IMG/VR virus record: IMGVR_UViG_3300013125_000006
Location: 1-64,000 of that record
Direction: 5' to 3' (one strand)
From: a virus
Length of the DNA stretch: 64,000 bases
Numbering within the stretch: the first letter of the stretch is position 1; every line of letters begins with the position of its first letter. The notes under the pieces are model-generated. The model was not told the origin of the DNA. It saw nothing but the letters and a program-made list of their open reading frames with translations, and made no database searches. The translations under genes were made by a program, and so were the position numbers. This document shows positions 38,948 through 48,425 of this stretch, one piece after another.

Positions 38948-41900
38948 ATGGGACAATGTTTTTATTATAAAAATGGCGAAAAAGTAGAAAATATTCAGGA
39001 TATAATAAAAAGTTTTTTCAAAGACAACTTTCAATTAAAAAATGCCGCAATATTTAGTAGTACAGAAATTCAGTCAAGTACAATAGATGCTATAAAGAAA
39101 ATAAAAGACACAAATTCATTTTCTAATAACGAAGAATTATCTGTTACTGATTTAATTACAAAACAAAATGTTGGTCTTTTTAATTTGTTAGGAATATCCA
39201 CAAAAGGAGGAAGATTGGCCCCAGAATATATTGAAGAAAATAGAATTTACAGTTATGTGAAAGAAAAATTAGATTCTATAAAAGATGATGTTGATATAAC
39301 AGGATTAGAATATACTCAAAATAAATTAGAAACTTTAAAGAATACCCCTGAGTTTTCAGGAGTTTCAGAAAATAAATTAGTATACTTATTAAGTCAAATA
39401 GAATCTGATATTAAATATGAAGAGGAAACTAAGAACTTCGGAATATTATTGCATGATGTAATATCTTCAAAAATAAGAGATACTGGCTATAAGAATAAGG
39501 TGTTAAAATATATAAAGGATAATAAAGGGAATAGCATATTAGGAGACTATTCAGATGAAGAATGAGTAAATAAAATTGATGAAATTTCTGATTCAATAGT
39601 AGAGAAAATAAAAAACATAGAAAAATCTGGGGCTTTTATAACTGAAATTTTTCTATCAAGTCTACCAAATACTCCTATAAATACATATTCAAAAGGATTA
39701 AAGGGTAAAATAGACTTAATAGCTGTAGACTCAAATGGAGATCCTCATATCTTTGAAATAAAAGTATCCAAAACAAATTACGATGATTGGGACGCAGCAA
39801 AAACATTAACATTAGATTGGCAGCTTGCTTTATATAGACAATTGCTTGGACAACACGTAAATATAAACAAAACAATGCTATACGTTATTCCTGTTTGACT
39901 AAGTGTAAAAGGTAATCCAAATGGAATTATTGTTCAAAATATTGTAAATAGAAAGTCAATAAGAAATAGTGGATTGAACGATACTGGAAGCATAACAGTA
40001 GCAGCTAATAAAATAATTCCAAGGGCAGTAATAGCAGATTATGATCCAGAAAGAATGGATATTTTAACAGATCAATTACATAAATTAATCCCAAATTATG
40101 AAGTTAAGACTGGGATAGAGGATTATGATGTAGATTCAATAATTGAAGCAGCAAGGAAAAGGTATGACAAAGAAAAAGTTTGAAGAAAATGGAACAATTT
40201 TGATGATGCACCTGGACTCAAAAAAGGTTATATAGAGGCTGCAACAGAAGAGGAATTTAGAGATCAAATTGAAAAATATGTAGCACATGTAAAGACTCAA
40301 GTAAATAGAAATGTATCTATATTAAAAGATGCTATTATATCAGCTATAAAAACTAATAATCCTATTCAAACAAGTTCTTATAATTCTGAGAAAGACATCA
40401 CGACTAATCACCTACTCAAAGAATATTTAAACGAAGAGTGGTCTGTAATTGATAGTATTCCTGAGGCATTAGCTATGGGATTAATAGTATTGAAAAATAA
40501 TAAGAATGGAAACATAAATTTAATTAGTTTATCAGCAAATCAATTTTATGCAACTGCATTAGAAAATGATTTACCAAATGTGAATTATGGAGATTTAGAG
40601 TTTTTAAAATCATTTTTATTTATAAATACTTTTAAAGATATGCTGATGCCACTTGGTAGTGGAAAATTAGCTCAAATAATAATATATAATCCATTAAATA
40701 ATCAAGTATATTCTAGGAATACCTATAATAAATTTGATGAATTTGTAGATAGAATGTATACTATAGGGTTTAGGGAGGAATTAAAACTAGATAAAGAAAA
40801 GCACATAGCTGGAATAACAGATATTGCTTTGTATAATCTAGATGCAAATTTAAGAAAATTTGATGGCTCTAATAAAGATGAAATAAATGAAATTTTTGCA
40901 AAGTTTAGAGAAACTAGTTTAGATGAAATAGATTTGGAACAGTTGATTGATATACAAAGAACTTTGTATGAAAAATTTCCAGACTATAAATTAAAAACTA
41001 TAAATCCAACTTTAAACTTTGATGATCCAAAAGAAGTTTTATTGGCATTGTTACAAGTAGCAATAGTATCAAAATCTCAAATGGATTTAACAGGGGATTT
41101 TCAAAGACTTTCAAAGTTCAGCTTTGGATTTTCAGATTTTAAAAGTTTAATAGCTGCATTATATACTGATAATTTAGAGAAATATAATAGAGAAGGAAAA
41201 AGAATACAAGGAATTGTTCAAGGGCTTATATGAACAACTCCAGATTGAGTTGCTTCAAAAGACTTAAAAAACATAAATAAAATAATGTCCACTGCGAATC
41301 AGCATATAGGAGAATCTATGGTAGCAATATCAGAAATTATATATGGGCATACAAAAAAATATTATAAAGAGATAGGATTTAAAGAATTTAACCGAGGAGT
41401 TATCGGAGAAACACAAAGTAAATACAAAGATTTGTGGCTTCAAAAAGACGGAAAAGTATCAAATGAATTCAAAACCAAGAATCCATATGTAGTTGATAAT
41501 GAAAATATACTTACTGATGCTCAACGAGAATATTTAAAAAATATATTGTTTATAATAAATGTATTTCAATATCACATACCAGATTCTGAGGCAAAAAAAT
41601 TAGACCCTAATAAATTAGAGTCTTTAATGGAAAATGCCACACTTAAAGAAGCTATTGAAAGTGGTGAGTATTTTGAAATGCCTGTAATAAGGAGGGAAGA
41701 AATTTCTAGAGTCGGCGGGATTGTAGAATCTCCTGGAAAGTTATGGCAAGATAAAATAAAGCCATTTATGGGAGAGATAAACGATTTAGTAGATCCAAGA
41801 GAACTTCTTCCAGATCAATTGGATATTATTGAAAAACAAAAGATGGGATTTTATGAAATGTATGATGTATATGGTAGGCAAGATAGTAACTATATTGCAA

Positions 41901-43552
41901 AAGCAATTGAAAAACATACAGTAAATTATTTTGAATGGAACTTAGATACAATTGCACATAGAGTTGCATTTAATAAAATCAGAAAATTTACTATGGATAA
42001 AAAACTTCCTATTATAAATGCTTACATATGATGGATTAAATTTTTAGCTGGAAAAGAAAATGAAGATATATCAAATCAATTGGAGTATATCTCAAATCAG
42101 ATGAGTCTGTCTATATATGATGAACCAATAATTGATGATGAATTTAAAGATTATGCAAAAGTAACAGCAACTTTGAAAAGATTATCTACTGCAATGTTAT
42201 TAGCCTTTAGACCTGCGTTATTTGTAAAGGAAATGACCATAGGATTATTTAAAGGAATGTCTTTAGCAGCTACTCAAATATATGGAAAAGATCAATTTAC
42301 AGTGCAGGATTTAAGTTCAGCATATGCAAAACTATTAGCAATAGACCATAAATTCTCTGAAGAATTTAATTTAATTGATAGACTAAATCACTATTACAGA
42401 TTTGCGAATATGGATGTTAATACAATATCTAAAAAATTGCAAACTGATAGACATGGACTATTCAGAGGAGTTGGAAGATATATGTATATGTGTAATACAA
42501 TTCCAGATTATTATAATAGGTTATCTATATTTTTAGCTAAAATGATTCATGATGGAAGTTATGAAGCACATAATTTAATTGATGGAAAATTTATATATGA
42601 TGCTACTAAAGATAAGAGATTTGAATATTATCTTGCTAATAGAAAAAACCATATGAAGAATGGAAAATATATTGCTGCTCAAAGTGATAAAAAATACAAT
42701 GAGCAAAGGCAGAGATATCTAATTCTCCAAGATCAATTAAATAAGGAATATAGCGGAGAAAGAGTGTTTACAGAATATGATGAAGAATTAGTTCCAAAAG
42801 CATATTCAGAAATAGAAAGAACAAGTTTAAAATCTTTCTCTGATATGGCTTATGGATATTATGATAAAGATGCTCAATCACAAGCAAATAATACTTGGTG
42901 AGGAATGACATGATTACAGTTCATGCAATTCTGGCCAGGTAAAATGAAAATGTGATTTGCTACTCCATCAGAAGAAAGTCCAATGGGAAAAATTCAACAC
43001 AAATATATAGTAGATAAAGATGGTACTAAAATATACCAATACCATAAAACAATAGAATCAGAAAATGGAAATATATATACAGAAGAAACTGAGGAAGATA
43101 CTGGTGATCCAGTATTAGAATGGGTGGGAACTCCTTATGAAGGATTATATTATTCTGTCGTAGGAACTTTAAAAGATATATTTACATTAAATTTTTCACA
43201 CATAAAGAATTCAGAAGAAAGAAATAGAAGAGCTTTAATGGCACTTGCTGATGCTGGATTAATATTTATGTTATTTAAATTTGTTCAAATACTACTTGAT
43301 TCTTTTATAGAAGAAAATGGAACAGATGGAATATCTGGAAGTTTAGCTTCAATGTCTAGCTCCATAAATAAGAAGGTAACAAATGAATATAATGTATATC
43401 AGAGTACACTTGGAGGAGTTAGTTCAGAGCCTGTATTTTTATCTTGAGGAAAGAAAACAGCTAGTGATGTATGATCTGCATTGAATGGGGATAAAGATAT
43501 CACTGAGGTAATGACTAGAAATGTCGGTGCTGCAGAAGTATTCAAATGGTAA
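38948..43552 (+). CDS. Large virion protein with PD-(D/E)xK nuclease motif, 1534 aa
   Basis: One frame from ATG 38948 through eleven TGA codons (for example 39563, 39896, 41231, 42911, 43445) to TAA at 43550. Residues 253-273 read GKIDLIAV then HIFEIKVS: Asp256, Glu270 and Lys272 match the G-x-x-D-(x)n-E-x-K core of PD-(D/E)xK nucleases, followed by a QLALYRQLL helix typical of the fold. The C-terminal 800 residues have no recognised enzyme motif. Near the end a hydrophobic segment (ADAGLIFMLFKFVQILL) could enter a membrane. As the last gene of the late operon it ends just before a strong terminator. It may be injected with the polymerase; whether the nuclease acts on host or phage DNA is unknown. 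Confidence 0.72.
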
Positions 43553-43560
43553 TGTAAAAA

Positions 43561-43600
43561 AAAATAGCCCTACTGCGCAATTGCGGTAGGGCTATTTTTA
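43561..43600. terminator. Bidirectional terminator between converging operons
   Basis: A perfect inverted repeat, AAAATAGCCCTAC (43561-43573) against GTAGGGCTATTTT (43585-43597), is flanked by A and T runs on both sides, so it can terminate transcription from both directions. It lies between the TAA of the last late gene and the stop of the lysozyme gene on the other strand. Confidence 0.85.
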
Positions 43601-44245
43601 TATTAAGGAATTTGCATAATATTCTCTTATTGGAGAATAAAGTTTCATCCTTTCAAAATGTGTTGCAAAACTTTTTGCTGCGTCTTTTGCAGTAGAAGTT
43701 TTAAGAAGTTCTTTTAATGCCTTATTTTCATAAGTTTGTAATTCCTCCCAAATAAAATCAAGTTGAATTTTTGGGTCTGAATAATCTGCACCATTATTTT
43801 TAGCAAATTGTATTAAATTATTAAATCTATTATTATGCCATTGAGCAAGTCCATAAGAAGTTTTATTGTCTCCATAAACTGATGGATTAAAATTAGATTC
43901 TGCCTGTAAATTTCCAGCAATTCCTGCTGCTTGTTCTTTAGATAATCCCTTAGAAACAAAATAATTTACTACATATTTCCCAAATTCATTTATAGGTATC
44001 TTAGTAGTATTAGATGATTTTTTTGGAATAGTAGGAATATTTAATCCAATAAAATTTATAGATTCTTTAGTTTCATCTGGAGGTTCTGGAATACTTTCAG
44101 ATTTAGCTTCCTCAAATTGTAAAAAATTTGATATAGCTGGATTTTCAGGAGTTATATCATTATCTAGATAATATTTAACAATATCCTCTTTATCAGGATT
44201 AGGCGTAAGTTCAATTGGTTTAAAGGTTGCAAAATTTGATTCCAT
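43598..44245 (-). CDS. Phage tail-type lysozyme, 215 aa
   Basis: The C-terminal 140 residues match the phage tail lysozyme family (Phage_lysozyme2): GLSKEQAAGIAGNLQAESNF, then YGLAQWHNNR, then QLDFIWEEL and FERMKLY. The first Glu of the QAESNF segment is the likely general acid. The N-terminal 75 residues are acidic and Pro-rich and may be a linker. I start at the ATG at 44245 (MESNFATF); a 27-residue upstream extension has a hydrophobic but unlikely leader and overlaps the putative promoter. It would degrade peptidoglycan for entry or lysis. It is the last gene of the - strand block and is isolated from the gene upstream by a terminator. Confidence 0.8.
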   Translation of the reverse strand: MESNFATFKPIELTPNPDKEDIVKYYLDNDITPENPAISNFLQFEEAKSESIPEPPDETKESINFIGLNIPTIPKKSSNTTKIPINEFGKYVVNYFVSKGLSKEQAAGIAGNLQAESNFNPSVYGDNKTSYGLAQWHNNRFNNLIQFAKNNGADYSDPKIQLDFIWEELQTYENKALKELLKTSTAKDAAKSFATHFERMKLYSPIREYYANSLI

Positions 44246-44264
44246 TTTATGTAATTTTAAAACG

Positions 44265-44272
44265 CAAAAATA
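44265..44272 (-). promoter_or_regulatory. Possible Bacteroidales-type -7 element for lysozyme gene
   Basis: On the - strand the sequence TATTTTTG matches the Bacteroidetes -7 consensus TAnnTTTG, 20 bases upstream of the lysozyme ATG and downstream of a terminator. I do not see a clear -33 TTG at the usual distance, so support is modest. Confidence 0.3.
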
Positions 44273-44310
44273 ATACAAATAAATTAAAATAATTGTATAA
44301 TTAATGTAAA

Positions 44311-44354
44311 AAAAATTTGGGGACAAACGATTACTCGTAAGTCCCCAAATTTAA
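44311..44354 (-). terminator. Terminator upstream of lysozyme gene
   Basis: A 12-base perfect stem (AAATTTGGGGAC at 44313-44324 with GTCCCCAAATTT at 44341-44352) has a 16-base loop. On the - strand it runs into eight T residues, the expected polarity for ending the transcript of the upstream genes. Confidence 0.75.
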
Positions 44355-44387
44355 AAATACAAAAAAAAAATAAACAAAACACAAAAA

Positions 44388-44648
44388 TTAATACACATAG
44401 GTATTAATAATTATTCCTTTCTTATCAAATGCAGTAAGAACAGTCAAATCAACTGAATTTGCTGCATCTATAAGAGCTCTTCTAAGATCAAAGATTCCAT
44501 TATTAATTAGAGTCAAGATCCCATTTAATTCTTCAGCAGAAATATTTTTATTCTTTTTAAATAAAACGTAGTCTACTATGAATTTATTAACATCTTCTAA
44601 TTCTACTTTCTTTGATGTAAGTATTTTTTTAATTAAATTCTTGTCCAT
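44388..44648 (-). CDS. Hypothetical protein, 86 aa
   Basis: A small lysine-rich, mostly helical protein starting MDKNLIKKILTSKK and ending in TAA, with no motif I recognise. It starts 10 bases after the polynucleotide kinase stop and is followed by a terminator, so it is probably the last gene of that transcript. Confidence 0.55.
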   Translation of the reverse strand: MDKNLIKKILTSKKVELEDVNKFIVDYVLFKKNKNISAEELNGILTLINNGIFDLRRALIDAANSVDLTVLTAFDKKGIIINTYVY

Positions 44649-44658
44649 TAAAAATATT

Positions 44659-45075
44659 CTAAAGTTCTATTTTAACGTACTTTTCATACATATTCATTAT
44701 AACATCAATTCCAACCGATTTCTCGCGCTCAGAATCTCTTCTAATACATTCTTCAACTGGGGTATCAAAATACTTCTCCGTGAAGGAAATACCTTTTATA
44801 TCAGAAATCCTTTTCCAATATTTATAGTGAATTTTTGAAAAATTCGTATCATCAACAATAAGAGATTTTCCAGTCCACAAAATTGCTAGACCCATTTCTC
44901 TTTCTATGTTTAATACCAGATCTTCAAAATCTCTAGAATATTTAGGATTGCCTAATAATATTCTTAAATCATCTTTATTTATTCTTACATAATTTGGATT
45001 ATCTAAACAAAATTGCTTAGCCCAAGTTGTTTTTCCACTTCCAGGTAATCCAACACAAAAAATTATTTCTTGCAT
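44659..45075 (-). CDS. pnk: Polynucleotide 5'-kinase (kinase domain only), 138 aa
   Basis: The protein begins with a P-loop, CVGLPGSGKTTWA (about residues 7-19), followed by RINKDDLR and the VDDTNFS segment characteristic of the T4 Pnk kinase domain, and the conserved E-K-Y-F-D-T-P-x-E-x-C-x-x-R-D pattern. T4 Pnk is about 300 residues with a C-terminal phosphatase; this one stops after the kinase. It would phosphorylate 5'-OH ends, probably of RNA, preparing them for the RNA ligase encoded at 49064-51675. The start overlaps the end of the 72-residue gene upstream. The stop is TAG, so TAG still terminates in this region. Confidence 0.85.
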   Translation of the reverse strand: MQEIIFCVGLPGSGKTTWAKQFCLDNPNYVRINKDDLRILLGNPKYSRDFEDLVLNIEREMGLAILWTGKSLIVDDTNFSKIHYKYWKRISDIKGISFTEKYFDTPVEECIRRDSEREKSVGIDVIMNMYEKYVKIEL

Positions 45076-45281
45076 ATCACAAAATGTTCTATTATCATGT
45101 CTCCTTTATTAGGGCCAAAATAAGCTATTTCTCCTTTAATATAATCAACTAAAATAGCTTTATAAATTTTGCCTCTTTTAAATTTACCAAAATTTTCTAA
45201 GAATTTGCATCCATAATATACAAAAATATGATTTGTATTATTTGAAATTAATTCTTCATATGTTATAGGAAGGATGTTCAT
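45063..45281 (-). CDS. Hypothetical protein, 72 aa
   Basis: A short frame starting MNILPITYEELI and ending in TAA, overlapping both neighbours (the dNMP kinase end and the Pnk start). It contains a small beta-rich section with KRGKIYKAILVDYIKGEIAY, without a recognised family. The overlaps suggest translational coupling in one operon. Confidence 0.5.
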   Translation of the reverse strand: MNILPITYEELISNNTNHIFVYYGCKFLENFGKFKRGKIYKAILVDYIKGEIAYFGPNKGDMIIEHFVICKK

Positions 45282-46083
45282 TAGATATAATATTTAATAA
45301 TTCATAAGTCTTTCCTAGTAAATCCTCCATAGAACCATTATTTATAATATCATAATCAAATTTATAGTTATTCAGCTCATTTTCAGAAATATGTTTACTA
45401 GAAAAATTTTCAGGGACATCAGTCCTAATTATCTTGATTATAATGCCTTCAACTCTTTTAATAGCCTGCACTTCATTTTTAAATCTAACATCAGTTATAA
45501 TCCAATCTGGGGAAATATCTTCATAATCTGGAGATTCTACTCCTCCTTCATAGAAAATTGGATTATTATAAGCATATTTATTCATTAGAGCATTTACCCA
45601 AATATCTGGATGTATGACATTTCTCATTGCATTAGTGCCAATTTCCTGCAAAAAAGATCTGATTGTAGGAAATTCAGCACGAATAGCTCCATCAGTAATA
45701 TAATTATGGGCGTAATCCGCATCTTCAATTGAGGAAAAAATAAATTTTTTAAAATACAAATTATGGTCTGCATCTGTGTATTGTCTTTCAAAATAATATC
45801 TGTACCAGCTAGGATTCAAAAATTTAGCCTTAACTTCTGGAAGTTCTAAGTCCTCTATAGAAATATTAAATATTATAGAGCATACCTGTTTCAATGCATA
45901 GGCAAATTTTTTAATAGCCCACCCACATTTTAAATCATGTCCATTATTTATATAACTATTGAAATCTTCTAAAGAAGATGGATTAGTATATCCATTTCTT
46001 TTTCTATCAATATGATATTGAAACATTTTACCTACAGTATCCTTTCCAGATCCTATTTTTCCATGTATTCCTATTATTGCCAT
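45256..46083 (-). CDS. Deoxynucleoside monophosphate kinase (T4 gp1-like), 275 aa
   Basis: A Walker A motif (GKIGSGKDTVG, residues 8-18) opens a P-loop kinase. Later segments HPDIWVNALMNKY and DWIITDVRFKNEVQAIK match phage dNMP kinases of the T4 gene 1 type, which phosphorylate dNMPs for phage DNA synthesis. The frame stops at TGA (45256-45258). If that TGA were read as Trp, the protein would gain only W-R-I-N-F-K before TAA at 45238, so the true end is uncertain. It sits with thyX, dut and the ribonucleotide reductase on the same strand. Confidence 0.8.
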   Translation of the reverse strand: MAIIGIHGKIGSGKDTVGKMFQYHIDRKRNGYTNPSSLEDFNSYINNGHDLKCGWAIKKFAYALKQVCSIIFNISIEDLELPEVKAKFLNPSWYRYYFERQYTDADHNLYFKKFIFSSIEDADYAHNYITDGAIRAEFPTIRSFLQEIGTNAMRNVIHPDIWVNALMNKYAYNNPIFYEGGVESPDYEDISPDWIITDVRFKNEVQAIKRVEGIIIKIIRTDVPENFSSKHISENELNNYKFDYDIINNGSMEDLLGKTYELLNIISNEHPSYNI

Positions 46084-46112
46084 ATTAATAAATATTAACT
46101 GAAAGATTATTA

Positions 46113-46286
46113 CTATACATATAATAGCAGGCAGTTAGAAGGATTAAAGTAAACAGAATATTCTTTATTTATATATTCATATAATTCGTATTCATCCATA
46201 TCAATTATAATATTTTTATCTATACTGAATATACTTACATTTTCATTCTCATAATCTAAGATTACAACTTTAAATCTATTCTCCAT
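46113..46286 (-). CDS. Small acidic hypothetical protein, 57 aa
   Basis: A 57-residue frame begins MENRFKVVILDYENENV and ends in TAG. It is acidic and Tyr/Asn-rich with no known motif. Its start overlaps the stop of the zinc-ribbon gene upstream and it fills the gap before the dNMP kinase, which supports it as a real gene. Confidence 0.45.
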   Translation of the reverse strand: MENRFKVVILDYENENVSIFSIDKNIIIDMDEYELYEYINKEYSVYFNPSNCLLLYV

Positions 46287-46461
46287 ATTTTATCCTTTCC
46301 TCACATTCATCACAATATTGTGCAGGGATCTTTATATTACCTTTAGATGCTTCAATTTCTTCTGGAGTAAAAAACTCTTCTTCCTTAATTACTATATTAC
46401 ATTTAGAGCATATCAATACTCTAACATTTTTTATAGATTTAAATTTAGCTTTGTGCTTCAC
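46276..46461 (-). CDS. Small zinc-ribbon protein, 61 aa
   Basis: Two CxxC pairs (Cys18/Cys21 in CSKC and Cys50/Cys53 in CDEC) separated by 28 residues form a likely zinc ribbon. The protein is basic at its N-terminus. It ends in TAG and overlaps both neighbours by a few codons. Its partner is unknown; nucleic-acid or protein binding is likely. Confidence 0.55.
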   Translation of the reverse strand: MKHKAKFKSIKNVRVLICSKCNIVIKEEEFFTPEEIEASKGNIKIPAQYCDECEERIKYGE

Positions 46462-46759
46462 TTTTTTCTAATTGAAATTTTAGATTTAATATTGATTCAT
46501 ATGTAGACATCCCACCTTCAAATGGATATTTATTTTTCCATTCATTTTCTATATATGTTTTTTCTGAAGAATTAGTTGGTAGCATAGTAGCAAGCCTTTC
46601 AGATTCAACAATAATATAATCAATTACATCTTCATAATATCTTTTTTCTGGAATAAAAAAAGCACTAGATTCAGAAGATAATATAGCCTCTTTTTCAAAC
46701 CAATCTTCTTCCATATAAGCCTGAACCTCAGGCCATTCAATCAAAATATATTTTTCCAT
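46445..46759 (-). CDS. Hypothetical acidic protein, 104 aa
   Basis: The frame starts MEKYILIEWPEVQAYME, has several TGG tryptophans and ends in TAA. The pattern of Trp/Glu-rich N-terminus and FIPEKRY is seen in small early proteins of Bacteroides phages, but I cannot name a function. It overlaps the zinc-ribbon gene downstream and follows directly the remnant at 46762-46959. Confidence 0.55.
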   Translation of the reverse strand: MEKYILIEWPEVQAYMEEDWFEKEAILSSESSAFFIPEKRYYEDVIDYIIVESERLATMLPTNSSEKTYIENEWKNKYPFEGGMSTYESILNLKFQLEKSEAQS

Positions 46760-46761
46760 AA

Positions 46762-46959
46762 TTATTTAATAATTTTTAAAAGGTACTCCTCCAAAAGTTC
46801 TGATAAACAAGTTCCCCCATTATAAAAACTGATATTCTGTGTAACTCATAATTCCATTAAAAATTTATATAACTCATAATTCCATCTAGCATCTGCAAGA
46901 GCATTATGTTCATTAATTTGTTTTGGGTAATTAGTGGTACTCTTAATAGTTTCTACCAT
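46762..46959 (-). pseudogene. Remnant of a DEDD 3'-5' exonuclease C-terminus (with in-frame TGA)
   Basis: From ATG 46959 the frame reads about 17 residues and then NEHNALADARWNYELYKFL, matching the Exo III motif (H-x-A-L-x-D-A) and the following helix of DEDDh exonucleases such as oligoribonuclease. The catalytic N-terminal part (Exo I and II) is absent. A TGA follows at 46846-46848; if it is Trp the frame continues to TAA at 46762, three bases before the next ATG. The TGA arises beside a 16-base direct repeat, so duplication may have shifted the frame. I treat it as a truncated, probably non-functional gene. Confidence 0.5.
46842..46885. repeat. Short direct repeat, 2 x 16 bp
   Basis: The sequence TAACTCATAATTCCAT occurs at 46842-46857 and again at 46870-46885, 28 bases apart. 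It lies within the exonuclease remnant and repeats the W-N-Y-E-L codons out of frame. Confidence 0.8.
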
Positions 46960-47065
46960 CTGTAATTAGATCTACTTTTTCTGATGCAAGGAATAGATCC
47001 AATTTATCTAATTTTTCTTCTAATTCGACTTGTTCGTCAATTAGTCTCCTTTTAAAATCACTCAT
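46943..47065 (-). CDS. Small coiled-coil protein MSDFKRRLI, 40 aa (possibly truncated)
   Basis: From the ATG sharing bases with the thyX stop (TAATG), the frame encodes MSDFKRRLIDEQVELEEKLD and about 20 more residues before TAA. This start resembles a common small Bacteroidales-phage protein that has a helical hairpin and is usually longer, so the copy may have lost its second helix where it meets the exonuclease remnant. The overlap with thyX favours translation. Confidence 0.45.
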   Translation of the reverse strand: MSDFKRRLIDEQVELEEKLDKLDLFLASEKVDLITDGRNY

Positions 47066-48165
47066 TATTTTTCTTTATTTTCTAAAAAGAATCTGTATTG
47101 AACAAATCCTCTTAAATTATTACACCAACCATAACGATTTCCGTTATTAGGATTTTCTCCAATTAATTCTTCTTCAAACATTTTTTTATGAACTATAGGA
47201 TAGTTTTCATAGTTTACTATTCCCCACTGATCTAGTGTTGTTGGATATTTACCTTTAATAAAAGAATAATATTCTAATTCAGTCATACATTTAGCTACAT
47301 GCTCAAATGGAGACATATGTTTATTCTTTAGCAGAGTGTGAAATAGTTCAATGTCTTTCTTATAATTTATTTCGTCGTCAAAAGTCATATAAGATAAACG
47401 AGCACATCTAGCAACAGCTACTGCTACTTTCAGTTCATCTATATCATAACAATTATCAAGTTCAACAATATCATAATCATGTAAAGCATTACTATCCATT
47501 TGATCTCCAAATGGTATATGCCATTCACCAGCTTGAAGTATCTGTGGAGTAGACTCATTACGAGCATCCCACATAGCTTCTGCTAATGCTTGAATATGAA
47601 TTTCTGCTTGAGATTTATTAATACTTCTAAAACCTTCTTCAGATAATACACCAGCTAAACCATGAGTATTAAGATAATCTTTTTTACTTTTAAAGACATT
47701 TTCTTGATTATCTGTATATTTAGGACACCTTAATTCAAAAAAGTTTTCCCACTCTGTAGCCGTTACTAAAGTAGTATGCCACATAAAAGGCTCTAATAAT
47801 CTATTACAGAGTTGTTTGGTAACAAATTCTTCTTTATTGAGAATTTTAGCGGCTCTTACAGCGTCTTTTCTTGCGTATAACCATTCCTCTTTTGCAACAT
47901 CAACCATAGTTTCATCAAGATATTCAACTCCTTGCATACCTTTATGATCTTTTTGCCAAGCTATTGGTATAAAAGGGTCTTCTTCAACCATTTTAACCAT
48001 TTTCTCAAATGGTATAGCCCTACTACTTGCAGAGTTTCTAGAAAATAATCTATGAGTCATTACTTCTCCATGAATGAATCTAGGATAAGTCAATAAAAAC
48101 GTAGTTATCCTATGTCCTTGAGGTGAGATACTGTCTGCTACAATTTTAGCTTCTATTTTTTTCAT
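47065..48165 (-). CDS. thyX: Flavin-dependent thymidylate synthase ThyX, 366 aa
   Basis: The N-terminal region contains THRLFSRNSASSR (residues 37-49), a variant of the ThyX signature R-H-R-x-x-S-x-N-x-x-S-x-R, with further family segments such as VARCARLSY and HMSPFEHVA. ThyX makes dTMP from dUMP using methylenetetrahydrofolate, FAD and NADPH. It is longer than the usual 220-280 residues, having an internal insertion (about residues 50-200) as in other phage versions. It pairs functionally with the dUTPase and ribonucleotide reductase in this strand. All its tryptophans are TGG. Confidence 0.9.
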   Translation of the reverse strand: MKKIEAKIVADSISPQGHRITTFLLTYPRFIHGEVMTHRLFSRNSASSRAIPFEKMVKMVEEDPFIPIAWQKDHKGMQGVEYLDETMVDVAKEEWLYARKDAVRAAKILNKEEFVTKQLCNRLLEPFMWHTTLVTATEWENFFELRCPKYTDNQENVFKSKKDYLNTHGLAGVLSEEGFRSINKSQAEIHIQALAEAMWDARNESTPQILQAGEWHIPFGDQMDSNALHDYDIVELDNCYDIDELKVAVAVARCARLSYMTFDDEINYKKDIELFHTLLKNKHMSPFEHVAKCMTELEYYSFIKGKYPTTLDQWGIVNYENYPIVHKKMFEEELIGENPNNGNRYGWCNNLRGFVQYRFFLENKEK

Positions 48166-48176
48166 TATAATAAAAA

Positions 48177-48425
48177 TTAAGAAATATCTTCACTCATATT
48201 ATTGATGGGATTTGTTAAATCATTTTTAACACTTCCAATAAAAGGATTGTACGTTCTTCTAAATCCAAATAATTTATTAATATCATTTTCATGATATAAT
48301 ATTTCACTAGATAGATAATATAATTTTCCCTTTAAATAATTTTTAATATATTTATTTTGTAGAATAAGATGCTCTCTATATTCTTCAAAAGACATATTTT
48401 CTGATCTCTTAGTTATTATCTCCAT
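48177..48425 (-). CDS. Hypothetical protein, 82 aa
   Basis: A basic, helical protein starting MEIITKRSENMSFEEYREHL and ending in TAA, overlapping the acidic gene upstream by 17 bases. No known motif. It lies just upstream of thyX and is probably co-transcribed. Confidence 0.5.
   Translation of the reverse strand: MEIITKRSENMSFEEYREHLILQNKYIKNYLKGKLYYLSSEILYHENDINKLFGFRRTYNPFIGSVKNDLTNPINNMSEDIS

Noticed and set aside
1-43552. Internal TGA codons as evidence of mass pseudogenisation or assembly errors
   Set aside because: The frame is always the same after each TGA, no TAA or TAG interrupts, and motif-bearing domains continue across the TGA.
44246-44326. Longer lysozyme start with a hydrophobic leader
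   Set aside because: The extension overlaps a putative promoter and is rich in Tyr/Ile/Leu from AT-rich intergenic DNA; ATG 44245 is the better start.
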